A DNA stretch of 64,000 nucleotides from Dasania sp. GY-MA-18 (GCF_024734385.1 NZ_JANHAP010000008.1:160196-224195), one strand, 5' to 3'. Counted from the stretch's first letter, positions 19,181 to 27,813 are shown. Translations and numbers: made by a program. Notes: a model not told the origin generated them from the sequence alone.

Positions 19181-19335
19181 GTTAGCTACTCGTGCTGGTT
19201 GCTGTAATGCGAATAAGTATAAAGAAACAGCATTAGCGAATGATTGTTATTGTTGTGCTAATTTCATTAATAAATAGACATAGTCACTAATAACTAGTAT
19301 TTATATGAATGTATTCTCTAATTTATGGTGTTTCT

Positions 19336-19842
19336 ATGGTTAAGTTAGATGCTATTGATAAGCATATTTTAAGTTTGATGCAACGCGATGGCCGTATGAG
19401 TAATTTGGAGCTGGCGGATAAGGTAGGGCTTTCACCCACGCCTTGTTCGCGGCGGGTTAAACGCTTAGAAGAGTCGGGGATTATCGACAGCCATGTCACC
19501 CTTCTTAATCAAAGGGCGTTGGGCTTGAAGCTGACGGCGATATTGAGTATTAGCATGGATAAGCACACCCCCGAGCGGTTTGAGCATTTTGAGGCAGCTA
19601 TTGCCGATTTTCCTGAGGTGGTGGAGTGTAATATTGTGACCGGCCAGGCTGCTGACTATATGTTGAAAGTCGTGGTGCCCGATATGGAGTATTACGAGGA
19701 GTTTTTATTGGGGCGTTTAACCCGTATAGAAGGGGTGACCGGTGTGCATAGTAGTTTTGTGTTGCGTTCAGTAATACGCAAGACCGCGCTGCCGCTGGAA
19801 CCCTATCAGCCACGGCCTGCTAAGAAAAGTCGCCGTGGATAG
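19336..19842 (+). CDS. Lrp/AsnC-family transcriptional regulator
   Basis: 168 aa from ATG 19336, where the family's usual start KLDAIDKHIL begins; the in-frame ATG at 19309 adds nine atypical residues. N-terminal AsnC-type winged helix-turn-helix (NLELADKVGLSPTPCSRRVKRL first part, about 23-44) and a C-terminal RAM ligand-binding domain with GQAADYMLKVVVPDMEYYEEF. It binds amino acids and acts as an octamer or dimer. Divergent from leuA, so it may control that gene. The basic tail (PAKKSRRG) is unremarkable. Confidence 0.93.
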   Translation: MVKLDAIDKHILSLMQRDGRMSNLELADKVGLSPTPCSRRVKRLEESGIIDSHVTLLNQRALGLKLTAILSISMDKHTPERFEHFEAAIADFPEVVECNIVTGQAADYMLKVVVPDMEYYEEFLLGRLTRIEGVTGVHSSFVLRSVIRKTALPLEPYQPRPAKKSRRG

Positions 19843-19959
19843 TGCGGGCTTATAAATGTATTGCTAGCTAAGAGTGTGTTTTTAATACAGGCTATAACTT
19901 ATAGTTAGATGGCATAAGTCTGCACCTTGGTACAGTGCTCGCTGGGGCGCAAAGCTACG

Positions 19960-20005
19960 CGTTTAGGCGGTGTTAGCCTAAATATAGCTCATACTCGCCT
20001 AAACG
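19960..20005 (+). promoter_or_regulatory. Mutually exclusive hairpins upstream of the DUF6316 gene
   Basis: Three matching arms: CGTTTAGGCG (19960-19969), GCCTAAA (19976-19982) and CGCCTAAACG (19996-20005). The first can pair with the second (7 bp, 7-base loop) or with the third (10 bp, 26-base loop) but not both. This is the layout of an attenuator or switch, or alternatively of an operator with three half-sites. It ends 93 bases upstream of the DUF6316 start. Confidence 0.4.
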
Positions 20006-20098
20006 TTATTAGAGCAAATACGTATAGGCAATGAGGCATAAATATTCCTACACTTAGGCTGTGAGCTGGTATATGCAGTAAATGATGGGGATAGAGTT

Positions 20099-20287
20099 AT
20101 GGAGCAGCGCCAAGGTGAACAAAATAATACGCATTGCCGGGCCAAACGTTTTTATCAAATAAATGATGAATGGTTTTTTGCTACCCGCGAGCAGCTGCAG
20201 GTAGGTCCCTTTGCCAGTTTGGAAGAGGCCGAAATGCAGCTGAACTTCTTTTTACGGCATGCGGCAGAAGGTATTCAAGCGGGTTAG
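20099..20287 (+). CDS. DUF6316-like small protein
   Basis: 62 aa. The core FYQINDEWFFATREQLQVGP followed by FASLEEAEMQLNFFL matches the short DUF6316 family of gammaproteobacteria, in which an aromatic beta-hairpin with GPF is followed by one helix. Cytoplasmic; no signal peptide. Function unknown. A possible structured leader lies upstream (19960-20005). ATG 20099 follows GGGGATAGAG at a suitable distance. Confidence 0.75.
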   Translation: MEQRQGEQNNTHCRAKRFYQINDEWFFATREQLQVGPFASLEEAEMQLNFFLRHAAEGIQAG

Positions 20288-20458
20288 TGCGCTACTTAAC
20301 TGGCCATAATTGCTGCCTGCGGCAGTGCAGGACTCTAGAGTATATGACTGCGGGGATGTTAAACTGCGGGGCGTAACTATTTTGACTGAACTAGTCTGCC
20401 TGATCTGGTCTGCCTGATTTTGGTATGCCTAATCTGACTTGCCGCAAAGAGACCCGTA

Positions 20459-20800
20459 ATGAGTGAATCCACTGCTAACCCCATTCCCGAAACAGCCCCC
20501 GAAGAAGACCTGAGAACCAAGCTTAATCGCGAAACCTCCAAAATCAGCTGGCACGAGCTGCAAAAATTTTATGCCAAAGGGGCGGTAATAGGCGTTGCTG
20601 CCGGTATGGATTTAATCGAGGTGGGCGTGCAAATCTCAGCGGATAATAAAACCTTGGTACAGCAATGGCTAGCCGACGGCAGTATTTCACAGGTTAATGA
20701 CCAGCAGGCTCAGGCCTGGTATGAGCAAGAGCAAATGCTTTGGGCAGTAGTGATTATGCCTTGGGTATTGGTGCAGCCAGTGGTTGAGGCCAGCGAGTAG
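20459..20800 (+). CDS. DUF2288 family protein
   Basis: 113 aa with the DUF2288 pattern KLNRETSKISWHELQKFYA, GMDLIEVGVQISADN and WYEQEQMLWAVVIMPWVLVQP (first part), conserved in many Pseudomonas- and cyanobacteria-type genomes. Function unknown; soluble, acidic at the N-terminus. ATG 20459 is preceded by AAAGAGA. Its stop codon overlaps the GTG of the next gene by one base, which suggests translational coupling. Confidence 0.85.
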   Translation: MSESTANPIPETAPEEDLRTKLNRETSKISWHELQKFYAKGAVIGVAAGMDLIEVGVQISADNKTLVQQWLADGSISQVNDQQAQAWYEQEQMLWAVVIMPWVLVQPVVEASE

Positions 20801-21069
20801 TGACTGCCCGAGCCGATTGCCACTTGGCTATACAGCAGCAGCTAAGCGCTATTTTTAGCGCCCTCAAACAGGGCCGTGATGTGCCACCTGCACAGCGCTA
20901 CCGCTGCGAAGGCTATATGCAGGCGGCGCTGCAATTGGCGGCGATTACCGAGGCTGAGCTGTTGCTCTTACAGCAGCAGAGTTACCGCGAGGTTTACGGC
21001 GAGGATGCCGCTGAGCCTATGGAAGTAGGGCGCCTAAGCCTAAAAATGGTGAAGGCGCCGGTCAAGTAG
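20800..21069 (+). CDS. Hypothetical protein, 89 aa, coupled to DUF2288 gene
   Basis: Starts at GTG 20800 inside the stop codon of the DUF2288 gene. Mostly helical: HLAIQQQLSAIFSALKQGRD, YRCEGYMQAALQLAAI and TEAELLLLQQQSYREVYGED. No signal peptide or membrane segment. It probably folds as a small alpha-bundle and may act with the DUF2288 protein, judged only from the overlap. Family not recognised. It converges on pdxJ three bases before that gene's stop. Confidence 0.65.
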   Translation: MTARADCHLAIQQQLSAIFSALKQGRDVPPAQRYRCEGYMQAALQLAAITEAELLLLQQQSYREVYGEDAAEPMEVGRLSLKMVKAPVK

Positions 21070-21072
21070 CGG

Positions 21073-21837
21073 CTATTTACCCAGGCAGGCCTGATAAGCT
21101 TTTATCGCTTTTTCCAAACCCATGTCAATGGCATCTACGGTTAAAAAATGGCCTATAGATACTTCCAGTAAATTGGGTACCGTGGCAAATTTTTTCAGGT
21201 TATGCAGGTTTAAGTCGTGACCGGCATTCAAGCCTAGGCCTAAATCGGCGGCTAGTTCAGCGGCTTGATAAAACTGTTGAAAAACCGCTTCTACGTTTTG
21301 ATTTTTTTCTACTGCCGCGGCATAGGGGCCGGTGTATAGCTCTATGCGGTCACTGCCTGTCTGTTTGGCTAGTTTAATTTGTTCCGGGTCAGGGTCCATA
21401 AACAGGCTGACTCGTATACCCAGTGATTGTAGCTCGGCAATAATAGGGGCAACCTGATCGCCGGTTTGGGTTAAGTCAAAACCGTGGTCAGAGGTTAGTT
21501 GTTGGTCGCTGTCGGGCACCAAGGTGCATTGCGCGGGTTTGATTTCGCGTACTAATTCCATAAAGCCGGGGTAGTCCGAAACCCCTTTGCGGTCGCTTTT
21601 CATGGGCGCGGCTAAGGGGTTGCCCTCTATATTAAATTCTACGTTCAAAATTTTAGCTAAGGCAAAGCAGTCGTCGGCGCGTATATGGCGTTGGTCAGGC
21701 CTGGGGTGTACGGTAATGCCATCGGCACCGTAGGTTATGCAGCGCAGCGCATGTTCACAAACATTGGGGTGTTCGGTGTCGCGGGAGTTGCGTATCAGGG
21801 CAATTTTGTTCAGGTTAACGCTTAGGTCTGTGCTCAT
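21073..21837 (-). CDS. pdxJ: Pyridoxine 5'-phosphate synthase
   Basis: 254-aa TIM-barrel enzyme joining 1-deoxyxylulose 5-phosphate with 3-amino-2-oxopropyl phosphate in vitamin B6 synthesis. Signatures: VNLNKIALIRNSRDTEHPN (7-25), GITVHPRPDQRHIR, FNIEGNP, TLVPDSDQQLTSDHG, ELYTGPYA and GLNAGHDLNLHNL. In many gammaproteobacteria pdxJ follows recO; here it lies five bases downstream of a cyclophilin gene on the same strand. Length and residues normal. Confidence 0.95.
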   Translation of the reverse strand: MSTDLSVNLNKIALIRNSRDTEHPNVCEHALRCITYGADGITVHPRPDQRHIRADDCFALAKILNVEFNIEGNPLAAPMKSDRKGVSDYPGFMELVREIKPAQCTLVPDSDQQLTSDHGFDLTQTGDQVAPIIAELQSLGIRVSLFMDPDPEQIKLAKQTGSDRIELYTGPYAAAVEKNQNVEAVFQQFYQAAELAADLGLGLNAGHDLNLHNLKKFATVPNLLEVSIGHFLTVDAIDMGLEKAIKAYQACLGK

Positions 21838-21841
21838 GGTG

Positions 21842-22429
21842 TTATAAAATCTCTACAGATTCGAGAATAATGGCTTTGATGGGTAGGTTTTCAAAGCCAG
21901 GAATTGCTTCAGTGGGTTGTTTACTAATACTTTGCGCTACATGCTGGCCTGCTATCACCTCACCAAATACCGCGTAGCCTAGCTTGCTGCCGCGTTTATC
22001 CAGGCTGCTGTTCATGCGCAGGTTAATATAAAACTGCGAGGTGGCACTGTCGGGCTCTTCAGTGCGGGCCATAGCGACCGTCCATCTGTCATTGTATAGG
22101 CCGTTGCCCGACTCGTTGACTATAGGGTCTTTTACCGCCTTGCGTTCAAACTCTTCAGTATCGGCGTCGTAGCTAAAGCCGCCGCCCTGTATTACAAAGC
22201 GTTTTTTAACACGGTGAAAAATGGTGTTGTTATAAAAGCCAGACTTGGCGTAGTCCAAAAAGTTAGCCACAGTGATAGGGGCTTTTTGGGGGTATAGCCG
22301 TATAGTAATGTCGCCCATGCTGGTATGCAGTATTACCTGGGGGTCTTTGCCGCTAGCTGGTTCAGCTAGGCTGTATAAGCTGCTTGTTAGCAAGGTGGCG
22401 CATAGTAACAGTCGTATCAATTTCATCAT
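21842..22429 (-). CDS. Periplasmic cyclophilin-type peptidyl-prolyl isomerase
   Basis: 195 aa with an N-terminal signal peptide (KLIRLLLCATLLTSSLYSLA, cleavage near residue 22). The cyclophilin domain follows: VILHTSMGDITIRLYPQKAP, ANFLDYAKSGFYNNTIFHRV and FVIQGGGF, with the catalytic FHR arginine present. It should speed cis-trans isomerisation of prolyl bonds in periplasmic proteins, like PpiA. Four bases upstream of pdxJ on the same strand, thus probably co-transcribed. Confidence 0.92.
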   Translation of the reverse strand: MMKLIRLLLCATLLTSSLYSLAEPASGKDPQVILHTSMGDITIRLYPQKAPITVANFLDYAKSGFYNNTIFHRVKKRFVIQGGGFSYDADTEEFERKAVKDPIVNESGNGLYNDRWTVAMARTEEPDSATSQFYINLRMNSSLDKRGSKLGYAVFGEVIAGQHVAQSISKQPTEAIPGFENLPIKAIILESVEIL

Positions 22430-22466
22430 TAAAAATCGTTTAAAGTGCTGGCAGTGATAAGTGGGC

Positions 22467-23171
22467 TTAGGCCCACTCAGAAGATTTTGAAGGCCATAGG
22501 CGTGGTACTAATAAGGTAATAAATACACCGATTAATACCGCAAAGGCGCCATTTAAAAAAGCATCGTTGTCTAGCTTGTCGTTAAGATGTTGGTTGTCAG
22601 TAGTTAGCATGTCTACTTTGTTTTGCAATTCTTGCGTTTGTTGCAATAAGGTTTGGTTTTCGCTGTTGAGGCGAATGGCGTTGGCTGAAATAGCTTTTAT
22701 CTCAGCGAGTTCTTGCTCGCTATTTTGTTGAGATTTACTGAGCTGGGCTACCGCAGCCTTAGCGGCTTTATATTTGTTGTTGATTTCATTGAGCTCTTTT
22801 TTAAGCTCGGAGCTTTGTGTTTTTAGCTTGGCGTTTTGTAAATTGAGGCTTTCTAATTGCGAGCGCGCCGAAGGCTCATCTGATAAATATTGCGTTTGTA
22901 TCCAGCCCTCTATGCCGTCTTGGGTTTTAACACGGCTATAATCTTCATCTTCAGAAACCTCTAGCAAGGTTAAAGGCGTGCCGCTGACCAAACCTTTGTG
23001 CACTATGCGATGCTTATAGCTTTGCCCGCTGCGCAAGGGCACAAAAAGGGTGTCACGAATGTAGCGGGTTTCTTGGCTATAAACCTGGCTGCTGGCAAAC
23101 AAACTACTAAAAGCCACTAAACTGGCCAAGGTGAAAGAGAGTAAATGGGTGCTTAGCAATTTCACAATCAT
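22467..23171 (-). CDS. TIGR04211-type SH3 domain protein (YgiM-like), membrane-anchored
   Basis: 234 aa: signal peptide (LLSFTLASLVAFSSLFASSQ, ends about residue 32), a bacterial SH3 domain (about 35-95: RYIRDTLFVPLRSGQSYKHR, then GWIQTQYL), a coiled coil (about 100-200) and a C-terminal transmembrane helix (FLNGAFAVLIGVFITLLVP). Same architecture as Escherichia coli YgiM. The SH3 part should sit in the periplasm, tethered to the inner membrane, possibly touching peptidoglycan. Between the cyclophilin and VC0807-family genes on the minus strand. Confidence 0.88.
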   Translation of the reverse strand: MIVKLLSTHLLSFTLASLVAFSSLFASSQVYSQETRYIRDTLFVPLRSGQSYKHRIVHKGLVSGTPLTLLEVSEDEDYSRVKTQDGIEGWIQTQYLSDEPSARSQLESLNLQNAKLKTQSSELKKELNEINNKYKAAKAAVAQLSKSQQNSEQELAEIKAISANAIRLNSENQTLLQQTQELQNKVDMLTTDNQHLNDKLDNDAFLNGAFAVLIGVFITLLVPRLWPSKSSEWA

Positions 23172-23226
23172 TTCCTAGGGTTGGTTTTTATTATTGTATG
23201 ATTCATTAAAGGGTAGTAAAGCGTTG

Positions 23227-23943
23227 TTACATTTCGTTAAAGATGTCATCACTCTTTAAATGAGTCAATTTTTGTATGTGATGCAGTAGGTAAAATAAAG
23301 CAGCCACTAGCACTAAAGTGCTGGGTAGCGCGATAACAGGAAAGCTTAGTGCGGTCATTTTACCCAGCTCCTCAGTGAATTCAACTGTACCAGGCTGGCT
23401 CACCAGTATCACTTTGGCCAGTACATAATTGAGTACGGAGGATAAAAAGAAAGAACCCGCCACCATGTAGGAGGCATGAGCTAATTTTTGTTCGAAAATG
23501 TGGCTGTTGTTATAGCTTTCCAAAGCGACTTTAACTTTGTTTATTTGCAGCACCTGGTCATTAAAGAGAAAGGTTTTTACCAGAGGGTAGCGGGTGCGCA
23601 TAGAGTAAAGTGTGGCTAGGCCAAATAGTGCGGGTATGGCTGCCTCTTTGATAGCGATGTATTTAGGGTCTAGTTGTAGCAGGCTCATGCCGCCGGTCAT
23701 AATAACGCTGAATATACCCAGCGCTGAGAAAAAGTTCGCCTTGCGGGTGCTGATAAACTCGCGCACGCCATAGCCTATAGGAAAGGCCAGCGCCACAACT
23801 ATGGCGTATACCGGCCCCAGGTATTCTTCACTGCTGAGCTTGGTGAGTATTAGCGTGGGGATAATGATATTAAAGCCTATATTGGCGAGCATATTGCCGG
23901 GCTTTTGTTGCTTATTGGCATTGTTATTTGAAACTGAATCCAC
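23227..23943 (-). CDS. VC0807-family membrane protein
   Basis: 238-aa integral membrane protein with about six hydrophobic segments: IGFNIIIPTLILTKL, VYAIVVALAFPIGYGV, FFSALGIFSVIMTGGMSLL, AAIPALFGLATLYSM, MVAGSFFLSSVLNYVLAKVI and LPSTLVLVAALFYLLHHI. The pattern, including the RTRYPLVKTFL loop, matches the VC0807 family of uncharacterised proteins. No enzymatic motif seen. It ends 55 bases upstream of the SH3-protein gene, which may share its transcript. Confidence 0.8.
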   Translation of the reverse strand: MDSVSNNNANKQQKPGNMLANIGFNIIIPTLILTKLSSEEYLGPVYAIVVALAFPIGYGVREFISTRKANFFSALGIFSVIMTGGMSLLQLDPKYIAIKEAAIPALFGLATLYSMRTRYPLVKTFLFNDQVLQINKVKVALESYNNSHIFEQKLAHASYMVAGSFFLSSVLNYVLAKVILVSQPGTVEFTEELGKMTALSFPVIALPSTLVLVAALFYLLHHIQKLTHLKSDDIFNEM

Positions 23944-24142
23944 GGTGTTGCGTCTCCCTGCTTAAATACTTGTCGGTGATTAATACTAAGTACTTAGCCA
24001 TTTACTGTACAAAGTTTTGCCGTAAGGCTTGATTAATCGGTTACTATACGGGCTTTGCGGGTGTCGCTCCAGTGAGATTTTGAGGCCTGTGCTGCAAAAA
24101 TAACCCTTGCTACATCCCGCTTGCCATTTGGAGTAAATCTTT

Positions 24143-24970
24143 TTGTTAGTAGACCTACATTGCCACACTACCGCCTCTGATGGCGGCATGCCCGCCAGCG
24201 AGCTAGTGTTGCGCGCCGTGGATAGAGGGGTGGAGCTATTGGCCATTACCGATCACGATACCTTGGACGGTTATTTGGCGGTACAAGAGCAAAGCTGCTC
24301 GTCCAGCATAGACCTCATGCCCGGTATAGAGTTCTCCAGTGTATGGGGTAAAACCGGGGTTCATATTGTAGGCCTTAATATGGATGTCCAGCACCCACAA
24401 TTATTGGCGGGGGTGGCCCAGCAAAAACTCGCCCGCCAGCAGCGTGCTGAGATGATAGGTCAGCGCTTAGCCAAAAAGGGCTATCAGGGCTGTTACCAGG
24501 GCGCGCAGGCGTTAGCCGGTAGCAGCCAGTTAGGGCGACCTCATTTTGCCCAATACTTGGTCAATCAGGGTTATGTTAGCTCTATGCAACAGGCTTTTAA
24601 GCGTTATTTAGGCGCGGGCAAGGTGGGTGATGTGAAGGCGACCTGGGCCGATATGGCTACCGTGGTGCAGTGGATTACCGCCAGCGGCGGGGTGGCGGTA
24701 TTAGCCCACCCACTGCACTATAAAATGACGGCCACCAAATTGCGGGCACTGATTAGTGATTTTAAAGCCGCGGGCGGCCAGGCCATAGAGGTGGTTAGCG
24801 GCGTGTTGCCCAACGATAAAGTGCAGCACTTAGCCCAGCTAGCTCAGCAATTTGAGCTTTATGCCTCCTGCGGCAGTGATTTTCACCACCCCGATACACA
24901 ATGGGGCGATATAGGTAAAATGTCGCCCTTGCCCAGCCAGTGCCAGCCAGTATGGCAGCTGTGGCAATAG
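24143..24970 (+). CDS. rnm: PHP-domain 5'-3' exoribonuclease (RNase AM)
   Basis: 275 aa starting at TTG 24143; the family's first residues LVDLHCHTTASDGGMP begin right there, so the rare start is credible. A GGAG lies about ten bases upstream. PHP metal-binding motifs: DLHCHTTASDG, AITDHDTLDGY, PGIEFSS, LAHPLHY and CGSDFHHP. The Escherichia coli homologue (YciV/TrpH, Rnm) trims 5' ends of 23S, 16S and 5S rRNA and also acts on small nucleotides. It is followed by yciO 19 bases later, as in enterobacteria. Confidence 0.92.
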   Translation: MLVDLHCHTTASDGGMPASELVLRAVDRGVELLAITDHDTLDGYLAVQEQSCSSSIDLMPGIEFSSVWGKTGVHIVGLNMDVQHPQLLAGVAQQKLARQQRAEMIGQRLAKKGYQGCYQGAQALAGSSQLGRPHFAQYLVNQGYVSSMQQAFKRYLGAGKVGDVKATWADMATVVQWITASGGVAVLAHPLHYKMTATKLRALISDFKAAGGQAIEVVSGVLPNDKVQHLAQLAQQFELYASCGSDFHHPDTQWGDIGKMSPLPSQCQPVWQLWQ

Positions 24971-24989
24971 ATTTTAATAAGGAATAGCC

Positions 24990-25616
24990 ATGAGTCAGTT
25001 TTTTCAAATCCATCCTGAAAACCCCCAAAAGCGATTAATTAGCCAGGCAGCGGATATTATTCGCAGTGGTGGGGTGGTGGTTTACCCCACCGATTCGGGC
25101 TATGCCCTAGGTTGCCAGTTAGAGCAAAAAAACGCCTTAGAGCGCATACGCCGTATCCGGCGCCTAGACGAAAAGCATAACTTCACGCTTATGTGCCGCG
25201 ATCTATCTGAGCTTAGTATTTATGCAAGGGTGGATAACGTAGCCTTTAGGGCGGTGAAAAATCACACCCCTGGCCCCTATACTTTTATCTTAAAGGCCAC
25301 TTCTGAAGTGCCTCGCCGTTTAATGCAAAGCAAGCGTAAAACCATAGGTTTGCGGGTGCCGGCCAATCCCATAGCGCTAGAGCTGCTAAATGAGCTCAAC
25401 CAGCCCATGATGAGCGTCACCATGATTTTACCCGGCGAGACGCTACCGCTTACCGACCCCTATGATATACGCCAAACCTTGGAACACGAGCTGGACTTGG
25501 TGATAGACGGCGGCTACTGCGGCATGGAGCCTACCAGCGTGATAGATATGTCCGACGAGGAATGGACGATACTCAGGCGTGGTCTGGGTGATGTGGAGCA
25601 ATTCGAGGCGGTTTAG
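24990..25616 (+). CDS. yciO: YciO-family (Sua5/YrdC) protein, threonylcarbamoyl-AMP synthase-like
   Basis: 208 aa with the YrdC fold signatures GGVVVYPTDSGYALGC (about 29-44), KNHTPGPYTFILKAT and a basic SKRKTIGLRVP. YciO is the short paralogue of TsaC/Sua5; weak threonylcarbamoyl-AMP synthase activity has been reported for it, and its main role is unsettled. Encoded directly after rnm and before scpA, a conserved gammaproteobacterial order. Normal length. Confidence 0.92.
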   Translation: MSQFFQIHPENPQKRLISQAADIIRSGGVVVYPTDSGYALGCQLEQKNALERIRRIRRLDEKHNFTLMCRDLSELSIYARVDNVAFRAVKNHTPGPYTFILKATSEVPRRLMQSKRKTIGLRVPANPIALELLNELNQPMMSVTMILPGETLPLTDPYDIRQTLEHELDLVIDGGYCGMEPTSVIDMSDEEWTILRRGLGDVEQFEAV

Positions 25617-25756
25617 GTTTGAGGCTGCTACTACAGCCGCTAAAATTAGCGCTGTGATGCCCGGCTAGATCTCGGTATAATCGCCAACTATTTGAAGGGG
25701 CAGTATAGCCCTGCCTTAGCCCATTGAAGTAAGCAGCAGCGAGACAACAATAAACC

Positions 25757-26725
25757 GTGGAAGACGAGCTAGTTTTAGAACAGCAAGCGCCCCCCAGCAC
25801 TAACGAGGCCGCCAGCGATGTGGCAGCCAGCGGCCAGCACCAGCCCGGCGCTGAGCCTGCGGCGGCTGAGGACGCTGAAGCGATAGCGCAGCTACCCGCA
25901 GAGCATAAGTTGAGCTTGCAGCAGTTGCGTAGCATGGGCAGCCAACAAGGCGAAATGCCCTTTGCGGTAGTAGCAGGGCAGGCACTGACCGAAATCCCCC
26001 GCGACCTGTACATCCCCCCCGATGCCCTAGAAGTGTTTTTAGAGGCTTTTGAGGGCCCGCTAGATTTACTGCTATACCTGATTAAGCGCCAAAATATCGA
26101 TATTTTAGAAATCAACGTCGCTAATATCACTAAGCAATATATGCAGTACGTAGAGCTGATGGACTCCATGCAGTTTGAGTTGGCTGCAGAGTACTTGCTG
26201 ATGGCGGCCATGCTGGCAGAAATCAAGTCTCGCATGTTATTGCCGCGCTCGGAAGAGGCCCAGGACGAAGAAGAGGATCCGCGTGCCGAATTAATCCGTC
26301 GCCTACAGGAATACGAGCGCTTTAAAAAAGCCGCTGAAGACATAGACGAAATGCCCCGCATGGGCCGCGAAGTTTATCAGGCCTCGGCCCAGCCCCCAGA
26401 CTTTAAACAGGTGCGCGCCGAGCCAGAAGTAGAAATGAAAGAGCTGCTATTGGCTTTGGGAGAAGTATTGCGCCGCGCTGATATGTTTGAAAGCCATCAC
26501 GTCGCCAAAGAAAAACTCTCCACCCGCGAGCGCATGACGCAGGTGCTGTCGCAGGTTTCGAGTGTGCAATTTATGCCTTTCTCTTCACTGTTTACCATAG
26601 AGGAAGGTCGCCTGGGGGTAGTGGTTACCTTCTTAGCCATCTTAGAATTAATAAAAGAGTCATTGCTTGAGTTAGTACAGACTGAAGACTTTGGCCCCAT
26701 ACATGTAAAAGCAAGAGCCTCATGA
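25757..26725 (+). CDS. scpA: Segregation and condensation protein A (kleisin)
   Basis: 322 aa from GTG 25757. The kleisin core starts near residue 92 with FEGPLDLLLYLIKRQNIDI and continues ITKQYMQYVELM and AAMLAEIKSRMLLP, ending in the winged-helix part (EEGRLGVVVTFLAILELIKE). ScpA bridges the SMC heads and binds ScpB in the SMC-ScpAB condensin. The first about 90 residues are an acidic, Ala/Glu/Pro-rich extension not needed for the core fold. Its stop overlaps the scpB ATG by four bases. Confidence 0.94.
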   Translation: MEDELVLEQQAPPSTNEAASDVAASGQHQPGAEPAAAEDAEAIAQLPAEHKLSLQQLRSMGSQQGEMPFAVVAGQALTEIPRDLYIPPDALEVFLEAFEGPLDLLLYLIKRQNIDILEINVANITKQYMQYVELMDSMQFELAAEYLLMAAMLAEIKSRMLLPRSEEAQDEEEDPRAELIRRLQEYERFKKAAEDIDEMPRMGREVYQASAQPPDFKQVRAEPEVEMKELLLALGEVLRRADMFESHHVAKEKLSTRERMTQVLSQVSSVQFMPFSSLFTIEEGRLGVVVTFLAILELIKESLLELVQTEDFGPIHVKARAS

Positions 26726-27714
26726 GTAAAGAAACCGAGCAACTACAGCGCATCGTAGAAGGCGCATTAATGGCAGCGGGCAAGCCCCTTAACATACAAA
26801 ACCTCATTGACCTGTTTGATGCTGAACAGGAGGAGCCGCCCAGCAAAGAGCAAATTAAAACCGCGCTGGAAGATATACAAAGCGATTGCAAAGGCCGTGG
26901 TTTTGAACTCAAAGAAATTGCCAGTGGTTACCGCTTTCAAGTTATTCAAGAAGTGGCACCTTGGGTATCGCGCATGTGGGATGAAAAGCCGCAAAAATAC
27001 TCCCGCGCCTTATTAGAAACCTTATCGCTAATTGCTTACCGGCAACCCATTACCCGTGGCGACATAGAAGACATACGCGGCGTAGCCGTAAGCTCACATA
27101 TAGTTAAAACCTTATTAGAGCGCGAGTGGGTGCGTGTAGTGGGCCATAAAGATGTGCCTGGCAGGCCTGCCTTATATGCGACTACCCGGTCCTTTTTAGA
27201 TTATTTCAATTTAAAAAATCTGGACGAGCTACCCACTTTGGCTGAAATTCGCGACTTGGATGATATGAACGGCGAGTTATCATTAGAAGGCGCCGATACA
27301 CCCAACATGGACGCCCAGCAAAGCGAAGAGGCGGGATCAGTAGACCCCATAGATCAACAAGAGCAAGAAGATGCCGCCGACGGCATAGCTACCGAGGCTG
27401 AGCCTGAATCAGTAACAGAAGCTGAAGCTGATCTAGAGGCAGGTGCGCAAAGCGAATCTGCTGATGAAGTAGCGCAAGAAGAGCTCAGCGAAGACGGCGA
27501 CCAGCAAAGTGAAAGGGCCGAACTCGTAGGTGAAGATGATACTGCCTCGGCAGGCGTTGAGGTTGCTGATATAGAAGCAGAAGCAGAGCCTGCAGCCGCG
27601 TCAGAGACCGAAGCCACCACCCATACTATGCTAGATGATGAAGACGACGAACAGGCCGCCTTAGAAGCCGCCGCTGAAGCTGCATTGTTAGCCGAAGAAG
27701 AATTCAGCCGTTAG
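26722..27714 (+). CDS. scpB: Segregation and condensation protein B, with long acidic tail
   Basis: 330 aa. Residues 1-185 are standard ScpB tandem winged helices (EGALMAAGKPLNIQNLIDLF, LIAYRQPITRGDIEDIRGV, GHKDVPGRPALYATT). Residues about 190-330 are a strongly acidic, Glu/Ala/Asp-rich, low-complexity tail, probably disordered; such tails occur in other gammaproteobacterial ScpB proteins with variable length. It dimerises on ScpA in the SMC complex. Overlaps scpA by four bases. Confidence 0.94.
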   Translation: MSKETEQLQRIVEGALMAAGKPLNIQNLIDLFDAEQEEPPSKEQIKTALEDIQSDCKGRGFELKEIASGYRFQVIQEVAPWVSRMWDEKPQKYSRALLETLSLIAYRQPITRGDIEDIRGVAVSSHIVKTLLEREWVRVVGHKDVPGRPALYATTRSFLDYFNLKNLDELPTLAEIRDLDDMNGELSLEGADTPNMDAQQSEEAGSVDPIDQQEQEDAADGIATEAEPESVTEAEADLEAGAQSESADEVAQEELSEDGDQQSERAELVGEDDTASAGVEVADIEAEAEPAAASETEATTHTMLDDEDDEQAALEAAAEAALLAEEEFSR

Positions 27715-27813
27715 GTATACAGTCGCTAGTTCATAGTCACTAGTCGCTAGCGACTAACAGTAGAAATAAAAGACTCAGTGCCAACAACTCCACCCCTTAA
27801 AAAAGTGTAAAAC

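Noticed and set aside
25573..26361. 262-aa minus-strand frame across scpA
   Set aside because: Ser/Cys-rich composition is the antisense image of the acidic scpA sequence; scpA itself is well supported.
27354..27620. 88-aa Ser/Ala-rich frame opposite the scpB tail
   Set aside because: Complement of Glu/Ala low-complexity codons; not a protein pattern.
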